From Mesostigma viride (taxonomy: Eukaryota > Streptophyta > Mesostigmatophyceae > Mesostigmatales > Mesostigmataceae), in the NCBI GenBank assembly GCA_009746045.1, contig RPFO01000059.1, positions 1,931,716-1,995,715 on the forward strand: a DNA stretch of 64,000 nt, written 5' to 3'. Below, in pieces: positions 15,101 to 26,610 of the stretch. The position numbers were made by a program, and so were the translations under genes. Each line of letters starts with the position of its first letter. Position 1 is the stretch's first letter. The notes beneath the pieces were generated by a model. It saw only the letters and a program-made list of their open reading frames with translations. It searched no databases and was not told the DNA's origin.

Positions 15101-18100
15101 ATGGGGGGGCCACATCAAGGCACGCAACACAAACACAGCCATGAAGGATGGGGGGGCCACATCAAGGCACGCAACACAAACACAGCCATGAAGGATGGGG
15201 GGGCCACATCAAGGCACGCAACACAAACACAGCCATGAAGGATGGGGGGGCCACATCAAGGCACGCAACACAAACACAGCCATGAAGGATGGGGGGGCCA
15301 CATCAAGGCACGCAACACAAACACAGCCATGAAGGATGGGGGGGCCACATCAAGGCACGCAACACAAACACAGCCATGAAGGATGGGGGGGCCACATCAA
15401 GGCACGCAACACAAACACAGCCATGAAGGATGGGGGGGCCACATCAAGGCACGCAACACAAACACAGCCATGAAGGATGGGGGGGCCACATCAAGGCACG
15501 CAACACAAACACAGCCATGAAGGATGGGGGGGCCACATCAAGGCACGCAACACAAACACAGCCATGAAGGATGGGGGGGCCACATCAAGGCACGCAACAC
15601 AAACACAGCCATGAAGGATGGGGGGGCCACATCAAGGCACGCAACACAAACACAGCCATGAAGGATGGGGGGGCCACATCAAGGCACGCAACACAAACAC
15701 AGCCATGAAGGATGGGGGGGCCACATCAAGGCACGCAACACAAACACAGCCATGAAGGATGGGGGGGCCACATCAAGGCACGCAACACAAACACAGCCAT
15801 GAAGGATGGGGGGGCCACATCAAGGCACGCAACACAAACACAGCCATGAAGGATGGGGGGGCCACATCAAGGCACGCAACACAAACACAGCCATGAAGGA
15901 TGGGGGGGCCACATCAAGGCACGCAACACAAACACAGCCATGAAGGATGGGGGGGCCACATCAAGGCACGCAACACAAACACAGCCATGAAGGATGGGGG
16001 GGCCACATCAAGGCACGCAACACAAACACAGCCATGAAGGATGGGGGGGCCACATCAAGGCACGCAACACAAACACAGCCATGAAGGATGGGGGGGCCAC
16101 ATCAAGGCACGCAACACAAACACAGCCATGAAGGATGGGGGGGCCACATCAAGGCACGCAACACAAACACAGCCATGAAGGATGGGGGGGCCACATCAAG
16201 GCACGCAACACAAACACAGCCATGAAGGATGGGGGGGCCACATCAAGGCACGCAACACAAACACAGCCATGAAGGATGGGGGGGCCACATCAAGGCACGC
16301 AACACAAACACAGCCATGAAGGATGGGGGGGCCACATCAAGGCACGCAACACAAACACAGCCATGAAGGATGGGGGGGCCACATCAAGGCACGCAACACA
16401 AACACAGCCATGAAGGATGGGGGGGCCACATCAAGGCACGCAACACAAACACAGCCATGAAGGATGGGGGGGCCACATCAAGGCACGCAACACAAACACA
16501 GCCATGAAGGATGGGGGGGCCACATCAAGGCACGCAACACAAACACAGCCATGAAGGATGGGGGGGCCACATCAAGGCACGCAACACAAACACAGCCATG
16601 AAGGATGGGGGGGCCACATCAAGGCACGCAACACAAACACAGCCATGAAGGATGGGGGGGCCACATCAAGGCACGCAACACAAACACAGCCATGAAGGAT
16701 GGGGGGGCCACATCAAGGCACGCAACACAAACACAGCCATGAAGGATGGGGGGGCCACATCAAGGCACGCAACACAAACACAGCCATGAAGGATGGGGGG
16801 GCCACATCAAGGCACGCAACACAAACACAGCCATGAAGGATGGGGGGGCCACATCAAGGCACGCAACACAAACACAGCCATGAAGGATGGGGGGGCCACA
16901 TCAAGGCACGCAACACAAACACAGCCATGAAGGATGGGGGGGCCACATCAAGGCACGCAACACAAACACAGCCATGAAGGATGGGGGGGCCACATCAAGG
17001 CACGCAACACAAACACAGCCATGAAGGATGGGGGGGCCACATCAAGGCACGCAACACAAACACAGCCATGAAGGATGGGGGGGCCACATCAAGGCACGCA
17101 ACACAAACACAGCCATGAAGGATGGGGGGGCCACATCAAGGCACGCAACACAAACACAGCCATGAAGGATGGGGGGGCCACATCAAGGCACGCAACACAA
17201 ACACAGCCATGAAGGATGGGGGGGCCACATCAAGGCACGCAACACAAACACAGCCATGAAGGATGGGGGGGCCACATCAAGGCACGCAACACAAACACAG
17301 CCATGAAGGATGGGGGGGCCACATCAAGGCACGCAACACAAACACAGCCATGAAGGATGGGGGGGCCACATCAAGGCACGCAACACAAACACAGCCATGA
17401 AGGATGGGGGGGCCACATCAAGGCACGCAACACAAACACAGCCATGAAGGATGGGGGGGCCACATCAAGGCACGCAACACAAACACAGCCATGAAGGATG
17501 GGGGGGCCACATCAAGGCACGCAACACAAACACAGCCATGAAGGATGGGGGGGCCACATCAAGGCACGCAACACAAACACAGCCATGAAGGATGGGGGGG
17601 CCACATCAAGGCACGCAACACAAACACAGCCATGAAGGATGGGGGGGCCACATCAAGGCACGCAACACAAACACAGCCATGAAGGATGGGGGGGCCACAT
17701 CAAGGCACGCAACACAAACACAGCCATGAAGGATGGGGGGGCCACATCAAGGCACGCAACACAAACACAGCCATGAAGGATGGGGGGGCCACATCAAGGC
17801 ACGCAACACAAACACAGCCATGAAGGATGGGGGGGCCACATCAAGGCACGCAACACAAACACAGCCATGAAGGATGGGGGGGCCACATCAAGGCACGCAA
17901 CACAAACACAGCCATGAAGGATGGGGGGGCCACATCAAGGCACGCAACACAAACACAGCCATGAAGGATGGGGGGGCCACATCAAGGCACGCAACACAAA
18001 CACAGCCATGAAGGATGGGGGGGCCACATCAAGGCACGCAACACAAACACAGCCATGAAGGATGGGGGGGCCACATCAAGGCACGCAACACAAACACAGC

Positions 18101-21100
18101 CATGAAGGATGGGGGGGCCACATCAAGGCACGCAACACAAACACAGCCATGAAGGATGGGGGGGCCACATCAAGGCACGCAACACAAACACAGCCATGAA
18201 GGATGGGGGGGCCACATCAAGGCACGCAACACAAACACAGCCATGAAGGATGGGGGGGCCACATCAAGGCACGCAACACAAACACAGCCATGAAGGATGG
18301 GGGGGCCACATCAAGGCACGCAACACAAACACAGCCATGAAGGATGGGGGGGCCACATCAAGGCACGCAACACAAACACAGCCATGAAGGATGGGGGGGC
18401 CACATCAAGGCACGCAACACAAACACAGCCATGAAGGATGGGGGGGCCACATCAAGGCACGCAACACAAACACAGCCATGAAGGATGGGGGGGCCACATC
18501 AAGGCACGCAACACAAACACAGCCATGAAGGATGGGGGGGCCACATCAAGGCACGCAACACAAACACAGCCATGAAGGATGGGGGGGCCACATCAAGGCA
18601 CGCAACACAAACACAGCCATGAAGGATGGGGGGGCCACATCAAGGCACGCAACACAAACACAGCCATGAAGGATGGGGGGGCCACATCAAGGCACGCAAC
18701 ACAAACACAGCCATGAAGGATGGGGGGGCCACATCAAGGCACGCAACACAAACACAGCCATGAAGGATGGGGGGGCCACATCAAGGCACGCAACACAAAC
18801 ACAGCCATGAAGGATGGGGGGGCCACATCAAGGCACGCAACACAAACACAGCCATGAAGGATGGGGGGGCCACATCAAGGCACGCAACACAAACACAGCC
18901 ATGAAGGATGGGGGGGCCACATCAAGGCACGCAACACAAACACAGCCATGAAGGATGGGGGGGCCACATCAAGGCACGCAACACAAACACAGCCATGAAG
19001 GATGGGGGGGCCACATCAAGGCACGCAACACAAACACAGCCATGAAGGATGGGGGGGCCACATCAAGGCACGCAACACAAACACAGCCATGAAGGATGGG
19101 GGGGCCACATCAAGGCACGCAACACAAACACAGCCATGAAGGATGGGGGGGCCACATCAAGGCACGCAACACAAACACAGCCATGAAGGATGGGGGGGCC
19201 ACATCAAGGCACGCAACACAAACACAGCCATGAAGGATGGGGGGGCCACATCAAGGCACGCAACACAAACACAGCCATGAAGGATGGGGGGGCCACATCA
19301 AGGCACGCAACACAAACACAGCCATGAAGGATGGGGGGGCCACATCAAGGCACGCAACACAAACACAGCCATGAAGGATGGGGGGGCCACATCAAGGCAC
19401 GCAACACAAACACAGCCATGAAGGATGGGGGGGCCACATCAAGGCACGCAACACAAACACAGCCATGAAGGATGGGGGGGCCACATCAAGGCACGCAACA
19501 CAAACACAGCCATGAAGGATGGGGGGGCCACATCAAGGCACGCAACACAAACACAGCCATGAAGGATGGGGGGGCCACATCAAGGCACGCAACACAAACA
19601 CAGCCATGAAGGATGGGGGGGCCACATCAAGGCACGCAACACAAACACAGCCATGAAGGATGGGGGGGCCACATCAAGGCACGCAACACAAACACAGCCA
19701 TGAAGGATGGGGGGGCCACATCAAGGCACGCAACACAAACACAGCCATGAAGGATGGGGGGGCCACATCAAGGCACGCAACACAAACACAGCCATGAAGG
19801 ATGGGGGGGCCACATCAAGGCACGCAACACAAACACAGCCATGAAGGATGGGGGGGCCACATCAAGGCACGCAACACAAACACAGCCATGAAGGATGGGG
19901 GGGCCACATCAAGGCACGCAACACAAACACAGCCATGAAGGATGGGGGGGCCACATCAAGGCACGCAACACAAACACAGCCATGAAGGATGGGGGGGCCA
20001 CATCAAGGCACGCAACACAAACACAGCCATGAAGGATGGGGGGGCCACATCAAGGCACGCAACACAAACACAGCCATGAAGGATGGGGGGGCCACATCAA
20101 GGCACGCAACACAAACACAGCCATGAAGGATGGGGGGGCCACATCAAGGCACGCAACACAAACACAGCCATGAAGGATGGGGGGGCCACATCAAGGCACG
20201 CAACACAAACACAGCCATGAAGGATGGGGGGGGCCACATCAAGGCACGCAACACAAACACAGCCATGAAGGATGGGGGGGCCACATCAAGGCACGCAACA
20301 CAAACACAGCCATGAAGGATGGGGGGGTGCCACATCAAGGCACGCAACACAAACACAGCCATGAAGGATGGGGGGGCCACATCAAGGCATGCAACACAAA
20401 CACAGCCATGGGAGTGCGGGAAGGGTAGCGTCGCTGGTAGTCGAGCACAGCGCGTTGATGGCAGCATGTGTAGTACACTCAGCACCCGGCCTGATAAGGG
20501 TGATGCTGTTGGCGCGACAATACTGGCAAATAACCCTACTGGCATCACACGGCTGACACGCCTGGCCACAGGGAGCTGCCAGCCATGCAGGCGTGCGTGG
20601 TGGGACTGCAGCGGGGCAGGCAGTTATGGGGGGCAACGAGCCTTTTTTTTTCCCATGTCCACCCCGCGACATGCGTGGGTGGCTTCCCCCAAAAAATGCC
20701 CGAATGGCCCTCCCCCACGATATGCGCGGGTGCCCCCCCCAACGCTATGCGCGGGTGGCCCCCCCCACGCTATGCGCGGGTGGCCCCCCCCACGACATGC
20801 GCTGGTGCCCCCCCCCCCACTATGCGCGCGTGGCCCCCCCCACGACATGCGCGGGTGGCCCCGCCCACAACATGCGCGGGTGGCCCCCCCCACGACATGC
20901 GCGAGTGCCCCCCCCCACGACATGCGCGGCCAGCGCGGGTGGCCCCCCCCCACGACATGCGCGGGTGGCCCCCCCCCCACGACATGGGAGCGTGGCACTG
21001 CTGGCTACCGCAGCAACTGTGGCACGCACAAGGCCAGGGCAGGGGTGCCATAGTGAGTACCATCCATGGGTACTGCCCATATCTTCTGAGTGTGTGCAAG

Positions 21101-22976
21101 TGTCTATTTCTTTGTGTGTGTGTGCATAGATGTGCATGTGCCAGTGTTGGACGTTACTGGGTTTTAGGGTCACGTAACGTTAACGAAAAGTTACACTTGA
21201 TTAGGGAAGTTACACCTAACGTAAAAGTTAAAATCAGGATCCGACGTTACAGATTTCCGTCCGCACAATATGTCAGCGGGAAGAAGTTATAAAATTACGG
21301 AACAACAAAAAATGGCTGTTTTGGTGGGAAACTATCGAAGTCCAATATGATACAAGATCACGGGAATTCCGTGAGGTACAAGCCATGTGATATCCTATCC
21401 CACTACTTATCTCGTTAGTCGCATCTACTAAGTGAAAAACCAACTAATAAGAACTGAAAGGATTGCGGCTGTCGTGTGTCGGATAACATCCACTGTCTGT
21501 AACTTTATTTCGAAGCCTTCCACGCTTGGACACCGTATTCCGATTTCAGGTCTGGACCCTTCCACGCTAGGCACCAATTTCAGATTAGGTACCTAGAAAA
21601 GTTTGGATCTGTCCGTACGTTCGGCCGGGCAATACCAATATCAGATTGTCCCACCCTTGGCATCGTCTCCGAAATACGTAGTAGCCTGTAGTAGCTCACA
21701 ACGTGACGACGGACTTCCAGCATCCACGTAACTTCACCACATGAAGTCAAGAAAATTGGCAGCAGAAGAGAAACTGGGCTGCGCCACGGAGGAAACAGGC
21801 GCTTATAGGGGAAGTCCGCCCAAGTTACGGTATACCGCAACCTGCCACTTTGTGGCAAGTGACAAAGTTACGGAATGACGTAGTAACGTGTGGCGTTACA
21901 ACCTATTTCCGGAATGCTACCTGGTGACGCCCAACCCTGGTGTGCGCGTGTGTATGTGTGCATGTGTGTGTGAGTGTGAGGCATGCCACAGCAGTCACAC
22001 AACTGCTCGCTAATAAATACTTAGGGAAGTTCAAAACTCCACATGTGGTTAAGTGCAAAAACCTTGCACGAAGGAAACCCTGCGGTAAAACAACCCATAC
22101 AAGAAGCAAGCAGGGGATAGCTAGGAAGTGATATTTTCACACATGCAAAAAGGAGGCATACCACAGTGACCTATGCCCCACAATTATCTGGCGTGAAGAC
22201 TTGAAGTACAAAGATGGTGGAAATTCCAGGGAGAAAATAAAAACGCCATCTGTTTGAGTACAGCTGTTATTTACACCGTCAAAACGAACCTGCGGGTTAA
22301 TCTTATTGGGGTCGCCCCCCAGTCGCTGCATGGCATCGCGCATGGCAGCCAGGTCCACAACGGCAGGCACGCCAGTAAAATCCTGCAGGATGACGCGGGC
22401 CGGTTTGAACGGAATCTCCACCATCTTCGGGCATGTCTCCTGCCAATTAATGATGTTTTCAACGTCTTCCTTCATGACTTGGAAGTTGTCGCAGTTACGA
22501 ACAGCGGACTCGAGCAAAATTTTGATGGAGTATGGCAGCTGGGCTGCTCGGACGCAACACGCGATGTGACAGACAGGCCAAAGGCACGCGCCCAGAAGAC
22601 ATCCGGCAGCATCGAATTCAGATACCATACCATGCAGTTGAGAAAAAGAAAACATACAAAGCATATTTACAAAGAACCTCGTCACGCCTTACCAACTTTA
22701 GGGTCGCCCAACGCCTCCAGGTTGTAAAATTTCCCGTAAACTTCCCCATTCTCCTTCTTTAAATCCTGAAGAGTATGCGCGAACGGGTTAGCTGCAGCAG
22801 ATGGGGAAAAGAGCATTTATGACGACACAAAGACAACCAAGGCGGCACTGTCAGAGATCATGCGCTGGAAAAAAAAAAGAAGGTAAACCACACAGATTAA
22901 CTTGGAAAAAAACGACAACATACATCACAGACTACATGAATAAAAAAAGCGGGTCACTCATCAATGACTCACCCAT
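1..22976 (-). CDS. ACO: Aconitase (aconitate hydratase), 5' part, 13 exons, 3' end off the window
   Basis: Interconverts citrate and isocitrate through a 4Fe-4S cluster; same fold as IRP1. Exons read on the minus strand, all with GT-AG introns and phase-consistent joins: 22976-22973 (ATG G), 22791-22693, 22543-22290, 9105-8994, 8665-8592, 4664-4503, 3784-3640, 3200-3091, 2617-2528, 2132-2053, 1609-1534, 917-732, 184-117. They give ~486 continuous residues starting MANPF, with [65 protein letters not shown], the first cluster-ligand loop [14 protein letters not shown] (Cys ~439) and [12 protein letters not shown]. The other two cluster cysteines would lie left of base 1. No targeting peptide precedes MANPF in this model, so a cytosolic form is inferred. 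Family length is near 900 residues, so about half is present. Intron 3 is 13,184 bp (9106-22289). The exon 3 donor reads GTTCGT, which is non-consensus, but the join INPQ/VPVDL matches the family. Confidence 0.97.
6130..7480. repeat. Degenerate G/T-rich (GGTGG, GGGTGGKTGG) low-complexity tract
   Basis: The plus strand is dominated by irregular GGTGG, GGTTGG and GGGTGGGT motifs, with a pure GGGT run near 6,711-6,745. There is no fixed period. It lies wholly in an aconitase intron. The open frames here are compositional, rich in G, W and V on one strand and in P, T and H on the other. Confidence 0.8.
7600..7829. repeat. Direct repeat of 51 bp, 179 bp apart
   Basis: 7600-7650 and 7779-7829 both begin TGGACATGCT and end GGGTGGCACGCATGTTTGC followed by AGCCCCA, with a few substitutions in the middle. 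The spacer is A/T-rich. It looks like an old local duplication inside the intron. Confidence 0.75.
8214..8370. repeat. (GGGT)n microsatellite
   Basis: About 30 GGGT units, interrupted by GGATGCGT at about 8250 and again near the right end. The G-rich strand is opposite to the aconitase message. Runs of GGG with one-base loops make it a canonical G-quadruplex candidate. Confidence 0.92.
8824..8944. repeat. (CCCT)n microsatellite
   Basis: About 30 uninterrupted CCCT units apart from one CCAT. It lies in the short intron between aconitase exons 8592-8665 and 8994-9105. In the aconitase sense strand it reads (AGGG)n. Confidence 0.93.
9106..9136 (-). promoter_or_regulatory. 3' splice site of the giant aconitase intron with a 29-base poly-C tract
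   Basis: Read in the sense (minus) direction, a run of 29 C (9136-9108) is followed at once by AG (9107-9106) and the exon GTC CCC GTG GAC. The run serves as the polypyrimidine tract. The join to INPQ at 22290 restores the expected family sequence, which supports use of this site. Confidence 0.85.
9174..20410. repeat. 47-bp satellite array, 239 units, in aconitase intron 3
   Basis: The unit is AAGGAT followed by seven G, CCACATCAAGGCACGCAACA and CAAACACAGCCATG. Total length is 11,237 bp, which equals 239 x 47 plus four bases accounted for by small insertions I can see. Core units look identical. Variants sit at the ends: unit 1 has GGGGGTGG and lacks the last G, unit 2 has eight G, and the last five include an eight-G unit (~20,220), a TG insertion (~20,329) and one AAGGCATGC. 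The unit has no CT on the plus strand, so no AG on the aconitase sense strand. Spacing is continuous without spacers, so it is not CRISPR. Confidence 0.98.
20655..20995. repeat. C-rich minisatellite, unit ~24-26 bp
   Basis: Repeats of CACGACATGCGCGGGTGG followed by six to nine C, with variants ACGCTATGCGC and ACAACATGCGC; about 13 copies. It starts ~240 bp beyond the 47-bp satellite and lies in the same intron, but the units are unrelated. Confidence 0.9.
21142..21939. mobile_element. hAT-like non-autonomous element (candidate)
   Basis: The left end CAGTGTTGGACGTTACTGGGT and the right end read inward, CAGGGTTGGGCGTCACCAGGT, match at 15 of 21 positions and start with the CAG(N)GTTGG typical of hAT termini. 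Subterminal GTTAC/GTAAC motifs cluster at both ends. The flanking 8-mers GCATGTGC and GTGTGCGC match at only 5 of 8, so a target duplication is weak. There is no transposase frame inside the 798 bp. Confidence 0.5.
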
Positions 22977-23341
22977 TATTTTCCTGGTAGGTTTCCTGGA
23001 TTCAAAGTCGACTGCGTCACGGCACCTGCCTGCGCCTTTTAAGAGATATTTGCGAGATGGCTGCCGAACTCTGTGCCACGCCCGCAAGTCGCGAACGGAC
23101 GCATGCCGTCACCGACGCGCCCCCGGCAGCACGCATGCCTCAAGCAAACGCACTTCTACTGACAAACCAAATCTTCTTAAGGTTGCGTTACCGCGTTAAG
23201 TAACTTAAGTTGCGACGCCGGTAAGTTTGGCGCCGTATACCTCACCGCCCACCTTTCGGTAATTATCTGGCCGGAAAAATGGACTTGCTGCTGCAGCTGG
23301 ATCGATCGGGCTTGACGAGAGCTGTCGATTGCCGTACAGTA
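22977..23341 (-). promoter_or_regulatory. Aconitase 5' leader and presumed promoter
   Basis: This is the sequence between the aconitase ATG and the inverted end of the large transposon. The transposon therefore sits about 365 bp upstream of the start codon. No TATA box is evident. A 39-codon minus-strand reading frame without acidic residues occupies 23136-23017. A motif CTTAAGTTGCGACGCC near 23,200-23,217 recurs on the other side of the transposon (~35,140). Confidence 0.5.
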
Positions 23342-24504
23342 CACCGTCCGCATTGGAAGTTCTAACTAAATAATTAGCTTCTGGAAAATGTTCTGGCTGA
23401 AAACCATAAAAAAAACAAAAGAAAATTAATTAATTAACTCCGGGGGCTGAGGACTGGACTCAACAAACAAACAAACAAAATTAATTAATTAACTCATGTG
23501 GGCACGGGGTCGTCGCCCTGTGAGAAAACAAACAAACACTTCATATTATATAATATAAAGTACATAAAACCTTCGAAAATACCTTGGACAGGCGGGAAAC
23601 ATGAAATATCGTGAAAATCGAAAAAAAACCGCGAGACGCAGGCCGAGCGCGGGGTGAGGCTCGAACTTCACCGTGCTGCTGAATGTCTCCCCCCTGCCGG
23701 CACTGATCATGGATGACAACGACGTAGGTGGACATAGTTATGGCGGACATAGTTATGGGCCGAGCCCATCATTTGCGCAGCCTTCCCCGCAACCCGCAGA
23801 TTGGTCGCCACCTTCATCGCCATCGCCGCGTGCTCATCCGACCCCACCTTCATCACCAGAGACTCCATCATCCCCGCCTCCTGGCACGCCACCACCAGAG
23901 ACTCCATCATCCCCGCCTCCTGGCACGCCACCGTGGGATTTAAACCCGGTCTGGGCGGCAAAGTTGCCGCCGCTGAGCCGGAGTCCTCGCCCTGTACCCA
24001 CGCCGACAGCAATGCACGCAGCCCAGCTGAGGCTGAGCGGAAGCAAGCAAACCACCTTGCTGTCGCTCGGCTTCCGGAAGTTGGGAAGTGCAGCCGGTTC
24101 GAACCAAGACCCCATCGTTAACCGGCCAGCCCCCCAGCTGTCGCCTCGCCGACGGTCGCTTTGCGCTCGGCGGACGTGGGAGCGGATGCTGGCGACAATT
24201 CTCAAGCCTGAGCGTTCCACTGCGAAACACCCTATCCTGTGCCTGCCACGGCCCGGACCCGGACGTCCTCCTGCCAAGGCCGTCCAGGGGGGGACACTTC
24301 TGCTGGTGAGGTTGGACAGGCCGTTGGCTAAGTGGTGGGCTGCGGCTTATCGTCCCCACAAGACCGCGGGAGACCAAGAGCTGCATCCAGCCATGGCAGC
24401 GTGGCTTGAAGACGACGACTGGACGCCCGAAACTGAGCGGCCACATGTAGGCCTGCCGGATGTGGATGGAGAGCGAGCAGCTGCCGAGAGGTTTGTCTCT
24501 TGTT

Positions 24505-26610
24505 GTGTTTCTGGCATGCGTGCGTGGGTGTGTGGGGGGGGCAGGCATCTGTGCGTGGGTGTGGGAGGGGCTGGCATGCGTGCGTGGTGGGGGGGGCTGG
24601 CATGCGTGCGTGGGCGTGGGGGAGCTGCCATGCATGCATGTGGGGCGGGGCGTGGGTTTAGGGGGGGGCTGGCATGCGTGCCTGGGTTCGTGGGGTGGCT
24701 GGCATGCGTGTGTGGGTGTGGGTGGTGCATGGCTGGCATGCATAAGTGGGTTTGTAGGGTCGCTGGCATGCATGCGTGGATGTGGGGGTGGCTGGCATGC
24801 CTGCGTGGGTTTGTGGGGTGGATGGCATGCATGTGTGCATGTGGGGGGTGGCTGGCATGCATGCGTGCATGTGGGGGGTGGCTGGCATGCTACGCAGGTT
24901 TGTGGGGTGGCTGCCATGCGTGCGTGGCTGTGGGGGTGGCTGGCATGCGTGCCTAGGTTGGTGGGGTGGCTGCCATGCATGTGGGGGGTGGCTGGCATGC
25001 TACCCGGGTTTGTGGGGTGGCTGGCATGTGTGCGTGGCTGTGGGGGTGGCTGGCATGCATGCGTGGGTTTGTGGGGTGGCTGGCATGCATGCATGCATGT
25101 GGGGGGTGGCTGGCATGCGTGTGTGGGTGTGGGGGGTCATGGCTGGCATGCATAAGTGGGTTTGTAGGGTCGCTGGCATGCATGCGTGGATGTGGGGGTG
25201 GCTGGCATGCCTGCGTGGGTTTGTGGGGTCGATGGCATGCATGTGTGCATGTGGGGGTGGCTGGCATGCATGCGTGCATGTGGGGGGTGGCTGGCATGCT
25301 ACGCAGGTTTGTGCGGTGGCTGCCATGCGTGCGTGGCTGTGGGGGTGGCTGGCATGCGTGCCTAGGTTGGTGGGGTGGCTGCCATGCATGCGTGGATTTG
25401 TGGGGTGGCTGGCATGCATGCATGCATGTGGGGGGTGGCTGGCATGCTACGTGGGTGTGGGGGGTGGCTGGCATGCGTGCCTAGGTTGGTGGGGTGGCTG
25501 CCATGCATGCGTGGATTTGTGGGGTGGCTGGCATGCATGCGTGCATGTGGGGGTGGCTGGCATGCTACGTGGGTGTGGGGGGTGGCTGGCATGCGTGCGT
25601 GGGTGTGGGGGGTGGCTGGCATGCTACGTGGGTGTGGGGGGGGCTGGCATGCGCGTGTGGATTTATGGGAGGGATGGCATGCGTGCCTGGGTTCGTGGGG
25701 TGCTGCCATGCGTGTGTGGGTGTGGGTGGTGGCTGGCATGCATAAGTGGGTTTGTCGGAGGGCTGGCATGCGTGCGTGGCTGTGGGGGTGGCTGGCATTC
25801 GTGCGTGGGTGTGGGAGAGGCTGGCATGCATGCGTGCATATGGGGGGTGGCTGGCATGCATGTGTGGGTTTGTGGGGGGGCTGGCATACGTGCGTGGGTG
25901 TGGGTGTGGCTGGCATGCGTGCGTGGGTGTCGGGGGGGCTGGCATGCGTGCGTGGTGGTGGTGGCTGGCATGCTACCCGGGTTTGTGGGGTGGCTGGCAT
26001 GTGTGCGTGCCGGGGGTGGCTGGCATGCATGCGTGGGTTTGTGGGGTGGCTGGCATGCATGCATGCATGTGGGGGGTGGCTGGCATGCGTGCGTGGCTGT
26101 GGGGGGTGGCTGGCATGGTTGCGTGGGTGTGGGGGGGGGCTGGCATGCTACGTGGGTGTGGGAGGGGCTGGCATGCGTGCGTGGTGGTGGTGGCTGGCAT
26201 GCTACCCGGGTTTGTGGGGTGGCTGGCATGTGTGCGTGGCTGTGGGGGTGGCTGGCATGCATGCGTGGGTTTGTGGGGTGGCTGGCATGCATGCATGCAT
26301 GTGGGGGGTGGCTGGCATGCGTGCGTGGCTGTGGGGGGTGGCTGGCATGCGTGTGTGGGTGTGGGGGGTGGCTGGCATGCGTGCGTGGGTGTGGGGGGTG
26401 GCTGGCATGCATAAGTGGGTTTGTAGGGTCGCTGGCATGCATGCGTGGATGTGGGGGTGGCTGGCATGCCTGCGTGGGTTTGTGGGGTCGATGGCATGCA
26501 TGTGTGCATGTGGGGGGTGGCTGGCATGCGTGCCTAGGTTGGTGGGGTGGCTGCCATGCATGTGGGGGGTGGCTGGCATGCTACCCGGGTTTGTGGGGTG
26601 GCTGGCATCT
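24505..26610. repeat. GCATGC-containing minisatellite, ~30-36-bp unit
   Basis: About 60 irregular copies of GGCTGGCATGCGTGCGTGGG followed by TGTGGGGGT. Nearly every unit carries the SphI palindrome GCATGC in an alternating purine-pyrimidine run. The array has few stops, so frames of several hundred codons stay open on both strands. It fills intron 1 of the transposase gene, between donor 24491 and acceptor 26893. Confidence 0.93.

Noticed and set aside
9174-20410. CRISPR-like array
   Set aside because: Units are contiguous and identical, with no variable spacers; the host is a eukaryotic gene intron.
20319-21099. Pro/Arg/His/Gly-rich frames of over 200 codons
   Set aside because: They are produced by the 47-bp array edge and the C-rich minisatellite; all lie in the aconitase intron.
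22137-22289. Extension of the aconitase exon-3 frame past INPQ
   Set aside because: The frame stays open by chance ([10 protein letters not shown]...), but the family continues [11 protein letters not shown], which is found at 9105.
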